Below are positions 43,734 to 51,335 of a DNA stretch of 64,000 nucleotides, in pieces. Source of the DNA: Defluviicoccus sp. (GTDB lineage Bacteria > Pseudomonadota > Alphaproteobacteria > MPNO01); assembly GCA_022823775.1 (NCBI GenBank), contig JAJEHI010000010.1, positions 1 through 64,000 on the forward strand, read 5' to 3'. The notes beneath the pieces were generated by a model. It ran no database searches and was not told where the DNA came from. It was given only the letters and a program-made list of their open reading frames with translations. The translations under genes and the position numbers were made by a program. Every line of letters starts with the position of its first letter. The stretch's first letter is position 1.

Positions 43734-45155
43734 TCAGTTTCCCGCGGTCACGGGTTGAAGCGCGTCGGCGGCATGCAGCAGCCGTGCGACCACGACATCC
43801 ATCCGGCTCGCGTTCGAGCCCTTGACCATCACCACGTCGCCCGGACCGACCGTCTCGGCGGCCGTGTCGGCGAGCGCCTCGCCGGTCTCCGCCGTCGCGC
43901 CCCGCATGCCTGCCGGCAGCCGGCTCAGCACCGCCCGCATGTCGCCCGCCGCCATGACGGTGTCGATGCCGTTTTCCACCAGCGGGTCGGCAAGGCCCTC
44001 GTGAAACGCGGCGGATTCGCGCCCGAGCTCGCGCATCGGGCCGAGGATGGCGATCCTGCGGCCGGCGCCGCGGGGCGGCACCCTGCCCAGGGTCTCGATC
44101 GCCGCCCGCATGGAGGCCGGGTTTGCGTTGTAGCTCTCGTCGATCAGCGTGAACGTGCCGCCGGCGCAGGCGACGCTGTGCGGCTGGCCGCGTCCCGGCA
44201 GCGGCGCGAGGGTTCTGAGGCTGGCGGCGGCGTCCCCGGCATCCGCCCCGAGAGCGTCCACCGCGGCAAGGACGGCAAGCGAATTGAGCACCCAGTGCCG
44301 GCCCGGGAGCCCCACGCGGTATGAGATCCTCCGCCCGTGGATGTCGGCGGCGACATCGCTGCCTTCCTCGTCGAGCGAAACCTCGCGGGCGGTGACGTCG
44401 GCGTCGGAAAGACCGAACGAAACGGTTCGAAGGTCCGGCCGGCGGGCCGCCGAGGCGCGCAGACGATCGAAGAATCCGTTGTCGCGGTTGAGCACCGCGG
44501 CCCCGTTCGGCTCGATGCCCTCGAAAATCTCGGCTTTCGCGTCGGCGAGGGCCTCCATGGAGGGAAAGAATGCGATATGGGCGGCCTCGACATTGGTGAT
44601 GACCGCGACATGGGGCCGGATGAGGCGGGAGAGCGGCGCGATTTCGCCGGCGCGATTCATGCCGACCTCGAACGCGCCGAAGGCGGAGCGGGCCGGCATG
44701 CGCGCGAGCGAGAGGGGAACTCCCCAGAGGTTGTTGTAGCTGGCCGCGCTGGCGGAAATTGCGCCCTGTCCGGCCAGCGCGTGGCGCAGCGCTTCCTTGG
44801 TGCCGGTCTTGCCGGCGCTGCCGGTGACCGCCACGACGCGGGCCGTGCCGCGGTTCCGCCCTTCGCGGCCGAGCGCGGTGAGCGCGGCGAGGGTGTCGTC
44901 GACCAGCAGCAGCGGCCCGTCCGGGCCGACGCCGGCGGGCCGGCGATGGACGACGGCGGCCACCGCGCCCGCGGAGAAAGCGGCGCCGACGTAATCGTGG
45001 CCGTCGTGCTCCGGACCCTTTATGGCGACGAACAGGTCGCCGGGCGCGGCGGTCCGGCTGTCGATCGACACGCCCTCCGCCGCCCAGTCGCGGGTAGCGC
45101 TGCCGCCAGCGACCCCGGCCGCTTCCGCGGCTGTCCAGAGGGGGATTCCGCTCAC
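43734..45155 (-). CDS. murF: UDP-N-acetylmuramoyl-tripeptide--D-Ala-D-Ala ligase
   Basis: Adds D-Ala-D-Ala to the tripeptide precursor. SIDSRTAAPGDLFVAIKG (about residue 30) is the UDP-binding N-terminal part; VTGSAGKTGTKE (about 113) is the P-loop; LIDESYNANPASMRAA (about 330) is the MurF-specific block. 473 residues. The GTG start overlaps the murE stop (GTGA), so the pair is coupled. Confidence 0.96.
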   Translation of the reverse strand: MSGIPLWTAAEAAGVAGGSATRDWAAEGVSIDSRTAAPGDLFVAIKGPEHDGHDYVGAAFSAGAVAAVVHRRPAGVGPDGPLLLVDDTLAALTALGREGRNRGTARVVAVTGSAGKTGTKEALRHALAGQGAISASAASYNNLWGVPLSLARMPARSAFGAFEVGMNRAGEIAPLSRLIRPHVAVITNVEAAHIAFFPSMEALADAKAEIFEGIEPNGAAVLNRDNGFFDRLRASAARRPDLRTVSFGLSDADVTAREVSLDEEGSDVAADIHGRRISYRVGLPGRHWVLNSLAVLAAVDALGADAGDAAASLRTLAPLPGRGQPHSVACAGGTFTLIDESYNANPASMRAAIETLGRVPPRGAGRRIAILGPMRELGRESAAFHEGLADPLVENGIDTVMAAGDMRAVLSRLPAGMRGATAETGEALADTAAETVGPGDVVMVKGSNASRMDVVVARLLHAADALQPVTAGN

Positions 45156-46621
45156 GCTCCGACTCCCCCAAGCGCCCGCACCGCCTCGCGCGCCGTCTCG
45201 GCATCGTCGAAGGGGCGCGCGATACCGCCCGCGACCTGCGAGGTCTCGTGGCCCTTGCCCGCGATGACCAGCACGTCGTCCGCCGCCAGCCCGGCGATGG
45301 CGGCGCGGATCGCCTCGCCCCGATCGCCGATCTCGATGGCGTTCGGACAGCCGGCGAGGACTTCGCGCCGGATCGCATCGGGGTCTTCGCCGCGCGGGTT
45401 GTCGTCGGTCACGACCGTCCGGTCGGCAAACCGGGCGGCCGCTTCGCCCATCAGCCGCCGTTTGCCGGAATCGCGGTCGCCGCCGCAGCCGAACACAACG
45501 ACGAGCGCCCCCGCGGTGTGCGGCCTCAGCGCCTGCAACGCGTGGACCAGAGCTACCGGGGTGTGGGCGTAGTCGACGAAGATCGCGGCCCCTGTCGGGC
45601 TGCGGCCCACCGGCTGCATTCGCCCGGGCGGCGCTTCGAGCGTGCCGAGGGCGTCGATGGCGGCATACGGATCGTCCCCTCCGCCGATGACGAGACCGGC
45701 GGCGCAGAGCGCGTTGGCGATCTGGAACTCTCCGATGAGCCCGAAACGCTGCCGTCGGGTTTGGCCGAACGCGACGAGCTCGGCGACCTGACCGTCCGCG
45801 TCGGGCTCGACCGAGACCAGGCGCAGCTCCCGGGCGTTGCGGCCGTAGTCGATAATCGGGCAGCCGCGCGCCCCGCAGGCCGCTTCGAAGATTCCGTATT
45901 CGGGGCTGTCGGCGTTCAGCACGGCGGTGCCGCCGGGCGGGAGCAGCTCGTCGAACAGTCTCAGCTTGGCTGCGCGATAGGCGTCGAACGAAACGTGGTA
46001 GTCGAGATGATCGCGGGACAGGTTGGTGAAGCCGGCGGCGGCAAGCCGGAGACCGTCGAGGCGGGACTGCGCTAGCCCGTGGCTGGAGGCTTCGAGCGCC
46101 GCGCGTTCGACCCCTCCCCTGGCGAGCGCGTCGAGCTCGCGGTGCAGCGAGACGGGGTCGGGCGTCGTCAGCGCGCCGGCGCGGGTGCCCGACGGTTCCA
46201 CGACGCCGAGCGTCCCGACCGCGGCCGCCCGCAATCCGATGGCGCCCCAGATCTGCCGGGCGAAGACGACCGCGGAGGTCTTGCCGTTGGTGCCGGTAAC
46301 CGCGACGCAGACGTCGGGCCGGGAGGGGTAGAAGCGCGCGCAGATCTTCGCGAAGCGGTGACGCGGATCGGCGTCCACGACGACCCGCACCCGGCCCTCG
46401 GCGGCGCCGATATCGGTCGCCTCCGGCACGAGGACCGCGGCCGCGCCGCGCGCGACCGCGTCGTCGACGAAATACCGGCCGTCCGTCGCCAGGCCGGGCA
46501 GCGCGGCGAACAGGAATCCGGGCCGGACTTCCCGCGAGTCGCCGGTGACGCCCGTGATCTCGACATCGCCCGCCTGCGGCGAGCCGGGCATGTCGGGGCC
46601 GAGAAGGTCAACGAGACGCAA
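45152..46621 (-). CDS. murE: UDP-N-acetylmuramoyl-L-alanyl-D-glutamate--2,6-diaminopimelate ligase
   Basis: Adds the third residue of the stem peptide. The DNPRGEDP motif (about residue 407) is the determinant for meso-diaminopimelate, so the organism makes DAP-type peptidoglycan. P-loop VTGTNGKTSAVVFA (about 109). 489 residues. The start is a TTG at 46621 with GGAGG just upstream, inside the 3' end of ftsI (14-base overlap). Confidence 0.96.
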   Translation of the reverse strand: MRLVDLLGPDMPGSPQAGDVEITGVTGDSREVRPGFLFAALPGLATDGRYFVDDAVARGAAAVLVPEATDIGAAEGRVRVVVDADPRHRFAKICARFYPSRPDVCVAVTGTNGKTSAVVFARQIWGAIGLRAAAVGTLGVVEPSGTRAGALTTPDPVSLHRELDALARGGVERAALEASSHGLAQSRLDGLRLAAAGFTNLSRDHLDYHVSFDAYRAAKLRLFDELLPPGGTAVLNADSPEYGIFEAACGARGCPIIDYGRNARELRLVSVEPDADGQVAELVAFGQTRRQRFGLIGEFQIANALCAAGLVIGGGDDPYAAIDALGTLEAPPGRMQPVGRSPTGAAIFVDYAHTPVALVHALQALRPHTAGALVVVFGCGGDRDSGKRRLMGEAAARFADRTVVTDDNPRGEDPDAIRREVLAGCPNAIEIGDRGEAIRAAIAGLAADDVLVIAGKGHETSQVAGGIARPFDDAETAREAVRALGGVGA

Positions 46622-48326
46622 GCCTCCGGCTCCCTTGCTGGGCCTTCACCACTTCGAGCCGCAGACGCCGTTCGATCTGCAGCGACTCTTCGTCGACGGG
46701 CCGGACGCCGAGCAGCGGGCCGATGCGGGCGACGGTCTTCCCGACCACCGGCGCCGCGACCCAACCGCCGGTGGCGTAGCCGTGGGTGTCGCGGGTGCCG
46801 CGCGGCTGGTCGAGCAGCGCGAGCACGACGTAGCGCGGCCGGTGCATCGGGAACGCCGCGACGAAGGAGGACAGCAGGCGCTTCTTCCTGTAGCCGCCCC
46901 TCCCCGCCTGTTCGGCGGTGCCCGTCTTGCCGCCGACCAGGTAGCCGGCGGCCGCGGCCTTGGAACCGGTTCCCTCGACCACGACAAGCCGCATCAGCCG
47001 ACGCATCTTGTCCGACGTGGCGCGGGACAGCACCCGCTTGCCCTCGGGGCGCGCCCGCGACTCGCGCTTGAGCAGGGTCGGTGCGTGAAGCGTTCCGCCG
47101 TTCACGACCGCCGCGACGGCGCTCGTCAGATGGAGCGGGGAGACGGCGACGCCGTGACCGAAGGACACCGTCATCGTGTTGATCGGGCGCCAGCGGCGGG
47201 GATACAGGGGCCGTCCGTTCTCGCTGATCTCGATCGGCGTCTTCCGGAACATTCCGAGATCGGCGAGGAAATGCCGCATCCGTTTGCCGCCGACCGCCAG
47301 ACCCAGCTTGGCCGCGCCGATGTTGGACGAGTAGATGAAGACCTCGGGAACCGTCAGCACGCGCGCCTTGGCGTGGAAATCGCGGATCGTGAACCTGGAT
47401 ATGCGGATGGGCCGGGTCGCGTCGATCCGGTCGGAAAGAGTTACGGCGCCGGCATCCAGCGCCAGCGCGGTGCTCAGGATCTTGAAGGTCGAGCCCATCT
47501 CGTAAATGCCGAGCGTCGCCCGGTTGAAGCGAAGCTCGGCCTCCGCGGAGTTCGCGCGGTTGGGATCGAAGTCGGGCAACGACACCATCGCGAGCAGCTC
47601 GCCGTTCTCGGTGTCGAGCACGATGCCGGCCGCGCCGACGGCGCTGTGCTCGGTCATCGCCCTGAAGAGCTCGTTTCTCAGCACGTGTTGGACGCGAATG
47701 TCGATGCTGAGCGAAAGCGCGCCGCTGCCTTCGCGGAGCTTGGTGTCGAATTGCCGCTCGATCCCGGCCAACCCCCGCCCGTCGGGGTCGGAAAACCCGA
47801 CCGCGTGCGCCGCGAGCCTTCCCATCGGGTAGACCCGGCGCTGGTCCGGCTCCAGCACGAGGCCGGGGATTCCCAGGCGGAGGATGGCGTATTGCTCGTC
47901 GGGGGTCAGATGCCGGCGCAGCGAGACATACCGCTTGGGAACGCGCAGACGTTCGGCGAACCTCTCGCGGTCGAGGTCGGGCAGGACTGTCGCCAGCGCC
48001 CTTACGGTCGCGTCGGGGTCGGCGATCCACGCCGTATTGGCGTAGAGCGCGGCGGTTCCGAGGCTGACCGCCAGGACGACGCCGTTGCGGTCGACGATCT
48101 CGGTTTTCGCGGCCGCGCCGCGCGCGATCTGGCTCGGCGGCGGGTCTCTGGGCTCGACGCCCGCCTGGAGCACCGTGACATCGAACAGCCGGATGCCGAT
48201 CGCGACGAAGGCGGCGGACAAAACGGCGCCGGTGAGGAGAAGCCGCCCGCGGCCGACTTCGAGCGCCCGCTTGCGGTCTCCGTCGATCCGCATATTGACG
48301 CCCTCGTAGCGTCCCCGTTCGGTCAT
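46608..48326 (-). CDS. ftsI: Septal peptidoglycan transpeptidase FtsI (PBP3)
   Basis: A class B penicillin-binding protein that cross-links septal peptidoglycan. Short cytoplasmic tail, one membrane anchor (about residues 28-48), a dimerisation domain and the transpeptidase domain. Active motifs: SxxK in GSTFKIL (about 278), SxN in YSSNIGAA (about 330) and KTG in GGKTGTAEQ (about 465). 572 residues. Overlaps ftsL by four bases (ATGA) and murE by fourteen. Confidence 0.95.
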   Translation of the reverse strand: MTERGRYEGVNMRIDGDRKRALEVGRGRLLLTGAVLSAAFVAIGIRLFDVTVLQAGVEPRDPPPSQIARGAAAKTEIVDRNGVVLAVSLGTAALYANTAWIADPDATVRALATVLPDLDRERFAERLRVPKRYVSLRRHLTPDEQYAILRLGIPGLVLEPDQRRVYPMGRLAAHAVGFSDPDGRGLAGIERQFDTKLREGSGALSLSIDIRVQHVLRNELFRAMTEHSAVGAAGIVLDTENGELLAMVSLPDFDPNRANSAEAELRFNRATLGIYEMGSTFKILSTALALDAGAVTLSDRIDATRPIRISRFTIRDFHAKARVLTVPEVFIYSSNIGAAKLGLAVGGKRMRHFLADLGMFRKTPIEISENGRPLYPRRWRPINTMTVSFGHGVAVSPLHLTSAVAAVVNGGTLHAPTLLKRESRARPEGKRVLSRATSDKMRRLMRLVVVEGTGSKAAAAGYLVGGKTGTAEQAGRGGYRKKRLLSSFVAAFPMHRPRYVVLALLDQPRGTRDTHGYATGGWVAAPVVGKTVARIGPLLGVRPVDEESLQIERRLRLEVVKAQQGSRRLASR

Positions 48327-48691
48327 CGCTCATCCCTCCCGGAGCTCGCGGAGATTTCCAGCGGGTCCCGCGGAGGAGGAGGCCAGTCCGGTTCCATGAC
48401 CACGCCCCCCGGACGCGCGGCGAAGGGCAGATCGGACACCCGCATCGTCTGCTCCGCCGCCGGGACGCGCAGGTCGAGATGCCGGCGAGCCAGATCTTCC
48501 AGCCGTTCGGGCCGGTTGAGGTAACTCCATTCCGCGCGGAGGACGTGCAGCGCCTCCTGCTCGCGCGCGATGTCGCGGTGGATGCCGGCGAGCCGGTCCT
48601 CGAGGTCGTGAACTTCGGTCCCGATGACGATGGAAGCCGCGCCCATCGCCACGGCGAGGACGGCGAGCAGTACGGTCGAGCCTTTCCTCAT
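48323..48691 (-). CDS. ftsL: Cell division protein FtsL
   Basis: A small bitopic membrane protein of the FtsQLB complex. It has one membrane helix at the very N-terminus (about residues 6-24), then a coiled coil (about 28-60; LEDRLAGIHRDIAREQEAL), the motif LNRPERLEDLARRHLDL typical of the family, and a proline-rich tail. 122 residues. FtsL diverges fast in sequence, so the call leans on position between rsmH and ftsI plus this motif. Overlaps rsmH by four bases. Confidence 0.9.
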   Translation of the reverse strand: MRKGSTVLLAVLAVAMGAASIVIGTEVHDLEDRLAGIHRDIAREQEALHVLRAEWSYLNRPERLEDLARRHLDLRVPAAEQTMRVSDLPFAARPGGVVMEPDWPPPPRDPLEISASSGRDER

Positions 48692-49656
48692 CCCGCCCCC
48701 TCCCCGGCAATCCCGGTTCCTATCCGCTCCGCCGCGCGCAGCCGCGCCGAACGGGCACGCGGGTTTGCGCCGACCTCGGCCGCGCCGGGGCGGAGCGCGC
48801 GACGCCCGAGCAGGCGGAATCGCGCGGAACGCTTGCCCGCGTCGGCGTCGGGCGCATGACGGGACGGCCGCGGGCGCGCATCCGAGCGTTCCACCAGGAA
48901 ACGCTTGACCGTGCGGTCCTCAAGAGAGTGGAAGGTGACCACGGCGAGCCGCCCGCCGGGACGCAGCAGGGTTTCGGCCGCGCTCAGCCCGCGCGCGAGC
49001 TCCCCGAGCTCGTCGTTCACGTAGATGCGCAGGGCCTGGAAGGTGCGGGTGGCGGGGTCGATCGCCTCGCGGCCGCCGCCCGCCGGTCCCACCGCCCGGC
49101 GCACGATCGCGGCGAGCGCGCCGGTCCGCTCGATCCGCGCCTCGCGGCGCGCCTCGACGATGGCCCGGGCGACCCGCCTGGCGCGGCGCTCCTCGCCGTA
49201 GTCCCGGATGATCCTCGCAAGGCTCCGCTCGGGCTCCTCGTTGACCACGTCGGCGGCGGTCCGCCCGGCCGAGGACATTCGCATGTCGAGCGGCCCGTCG
49301 GCGCGGAACGAAAAGCCTCGATCCGCGGAATCGAGCTGCATCGAGGAGACGCCGACATCCAGGGCCACGCCGTCCACGCCTTCGATCCCGCGCGCGGCGA
49401 GGAGCGGCACCATGTCGCCGTAGCACCCGGCGACGAACAGGAAGCGATCGGCGTAGCGTCGCCCGAGGGCGGCTGCCGCGGGCGCCGTCGCCGGGTCGCG
49501 ATCGATGCCGCAGACCCTGCACCGGGCGCTTTCGAGGATCGCGCGGCTGTAACCGCCCGCCCCGAACGTGCCGTCGACATATATCGCTCCGTCGCGCGGG
49601 GCGATCGCGGCGAGCACCCGATCGAGCATCACGGGCGTGTGGGCGGCTCCGGTCAT
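48688..49656 (-). CDS. rsmH: 16S rRNA (cytosine-1402-N4) methyltransferase
   Basis: An SAM-dependent methyltransferase acting on 16S rRNA. HTPVMLDRVL at the N-terminus and YVDGTFGAGGYSRAIL (about 27) are family signatures; LDVGVSSMQLD and FHSLEDRTVKRF follow. I start at the ATG at 49656, where the upstream frame becomes the complement of mraZ. 322 residues. The ATG overlaps the mraZ stop by four bases. Also known as mraW. Confidence 0.95.
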   Translation of the reverse strand: MTGAAHTPVMLDRVLAAIAPRDGAIYVDGTFGAGGYSRAILESARCRVCGIDRDPATAPAAAALGRRYADRFLFVAGCYGDMVPLLAARGIEGVDGVALDVGVSSMQLDSADRGFSFRADGPLDMRMSSAGRTAADVVNEEPERSLARIIRDYGEERRARRVARAIVEARREARIERTGALAAIVRRAVGPAGGGREAIDPATRTFQALRIYVNDELGELARGLSAAETLLRPGGRLAVVTFHSLEDRTVKRFLVERSDARPRPSRHAPDADAGKRSARFRLLGRRALRPGAAEVGANPRARSARLRAAERIGTGIAGEGAG

Positions 49657-50123
49657 GCGCCCCCCCCGTTTTCGACGCGCCGGCGCAGCGCGTCGATCGC
49701 CCGATCCTGATGCTCCTGGAATTTCTCCGGCGCCCAGATCTGGAACCGGTTGCCGCGTCCGACGAAAGCGGCCCGGTCCGCGATGTCGGCGTGTTCGGCG
49801 AGCGCGGGAGGAATAACGACGCGCCCTTCGCCGTCGAAGGGCAGCTCGTGAACCATCGCCATGATCGTCTCGATCTGGCTGTCGCCGCCGCCGAGCAGGA
49901 CCTGCTCGAAATCGTCGCCTTCCAGGGACCGGCTGAGCCGCCGGCTGTTGAGCCGATCCAGCACGTCGCGGCTGAACGCCTCGATCGCGGGTTCGCGCAG
50001 GGAGCGGTAGACGATCAGTCCCGCGAAGCTCGACCCCGCGAGCACGGCGCGGAAGGGCGCCGGAACCGAGACGCGCTTTTTCCGGTCGACCTTGTTCACG
50101 TATGTCGACAGAAACGCGGTCAA
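49653..50123 (-). CDS. mraZ: Transcriptional regulator MraZ
   Basis: First gene of the dcw cluster, a DNA-binding protein with two AbrB-like domains that regulates its own operon. 156 residues. Both signature blocks are present: KVDRKKRVSVPAPFR (about 11-25) and LPFDGEGRVVIPPAL (about 93-107). The start is a TTG at 50123 preceded by GGAGGGA. TGGG repeats at 50208-50252 lie upstream as its probable operator. Confidence 0.93.
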   Translation of the reverse strand: MTAFLSTYVNKVDRKKRVSVPAPFRAVLAGSSFAGLIVYRSLREPAIEAFSRDVLDRLNSRRLSRSLEGDDFEQVLLGGGDSQIETIMAMVHELPFDGEGRVVIPPALAEHADIADRAAFVGRGNRFQIWAPEKFQEHQDRAIDALRRRVENGGGA

Positions 50124-50207
50124 ACCCTTCCCTCCAAGCCGTCGACGCTGCCGCCGTACCGATCACGACCGGCGCCCCACGCTCGATCTGCCGGACCGTG
50201 GCAGAAA

Positions 50208-50252
50208 TGGGACTAACTGCCTTAGCATGGGATATGATGGGCGTCAATGGGA
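50208..50252 (+). promoter_or_regulatory. Probable MraZ operator (TGGG repeats)
   Basis: TGGGA, TGGGA, TGGGC and TGGGA begin at 50208, 50228, 50238 and 50248, that is with spacing of 20, 10 and 10 bases. MraZ is known to bind TGGGN repeats separated by five bases upstream of the dcw operon. The repeats here read on the strand opposite to mraZ transcription. Confidence 0.7.
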
Positions 50253-50289
50253 AGAAAGGCAATACTTAATGCAGAACGTTATTGTCGGC

Positions 50290-50313
50290 CGACATAAGAA
50301 AATCGACATAAGA
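50290..50313. repeat. Direct repeat of CGACATAAGA
   Basis: Two exact 10-base copies start at 50290 and 50304, 14 bases apart, in the AT-rich divergent region. They may bind a regulator of either operon; no family can be named. Confidence 0.45.
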
Positions 50314-50603
50314 CACACAATTTACAGGGTAAAGCCATTATTTCTGCTGTCCCGGTCGACGGTGCCCTGATAGTTTGTCTCAATTGTGTTCTTATTATGT
50401 TCTTTATGGGGCGTTTTATCCGTGGCAACGCCGGTAGGGCGTCGACGTTTGTTCCGACGTCGGGAAATTGCCGATCCCGTCCGCGCATTATTCGCCGACC
50501 GCCGCGTTTTCCCTTGGCAGCGCGGGTCCCCAAGCGATACGATTTCCCCTCGACGCCCGGCCCGTCGGTGGCATGGGGCGGGACTTTTATTGAGGGAGAC
50601 GTC

Positions 50604-51332
50604 ATGACCGAGAACCGTCAGGACGAGGCGCTGGAGTTCGAAGCCTTCGAATTCCCCCCGGACCCGGCAGACGATTTCGAATGGGTTCCGGCGACGCCCG
50701 AAGTCGCGGGCAATCTCGCCGAACCGCCGGAAGCGGATTGGCGGACCGCCGGCACGAGCCGCCGCGCGTTCCTGCGCGGCGTCGTCTGTTCGGGCGTGGC
50801 CGTCTCGGCTTCCGCCTACATGTTCACCGTGCAATCGGGCGAGGCGCGCGCGGCGGTGCGCGGGGTCGAACGGCTGATCTCGCTCAACGTCAACGGCAAG
50901 ACGCGCCGGGTCGACGTGCCGCCCAGCGAGACGCTGGCCCAGACGATCCGCTACCGGCTGGGGCTCACGGGGACCAAGATCGGCTGCAACCGTGCCGAAT
51001 GCGGCGCCTGCACCGTTCTCGCCGACGACACGCCGATCTATTCCTGCTCGACCCTGACCCACCAGGCGCGCGGCAGCAAGATCACCACCGTGGAAGGCGT
51101 CGCCGCGCCCGACGGCACCCTGCATCCGGTGCAGCAGGCGTTCATCGACGAGCTCGGACCGCAATGCGGCTTCTGCACGCCGGGCCAGGTGATGGCGGCG
51201 GTCGGGCTCCTCAAGAAGAACCCGAAACCCACCGTCGACGAGGCGCGCCGCGCGATGTCGGGCAATCTCTGCCGATGCGGCGCCTATCCACATTACCTCG
51301 CCGGCGTCATGCGCGCGGCAGGGAGGGCATAG
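50604..51332 (+). CDS. Tat-exported [2Fe-2S] subunit of a molybdenum hydroxylase
   Basis: The small electron-transfer subunit of a xanthine-oxidase-family enzyme. 242 residues. A twin-arginine motif SRRAFLRG (RR at 53-54) follows an unusually long acidic N-terminal region, then a hydrophobic stretch, so it is exported folded, as is PaoA/YagT of the E. coli periplasmic aldehyde oxidase. The plant-ferredoxin cluster is CNRAECGACTVL with a fourth Cys (YSCSTL), and the second cluster is CGFCTPG plus CRCGAYP. I start at the ATG at 50604, behind GAGGGAG. The molybdenum and FAD subunits follow. Confidence 0.92.
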   Translation: MTENRQDEALEFEAFEFPPDPADDFEWVPATPEVAGNLAEPPEADWRTAGTSRRAFLRGVVCSGVAVSASAYMFTVQSGEARAAVRGVERLISLNVNGKTRRVDVPPSETLAQTIRYRLGLTGTKIGCNRAECGACTVLADDTPIYSCSTLTHQARGSKITTVEGVAAPDGTLHPVQQAFIDELGPQCGFCTPGQVMAAVGLLKKNPKPTVDEARRAMSGNLCRCGAYPHYLAGVMRAAGRA

Positions 51333-51335
51333 ATC

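Larger units (their letters stand above)
50124..50603. other. Divergent control region between mraZ and the molybdenum hydroxylase operon
   Basis: No gene is supported here. From about 50250 to 50410 the sequence is clearly less GC-rich than the rest of the window. It contains TGGG repeats (50208-50252), a direct repeat CGACATAAGA (50290-50299 and 50304-50313) and AT-rich stretches suitable for promoters in both directions. I cannot assign -35/-10 boxes with confidence. Confidence 0.6.
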
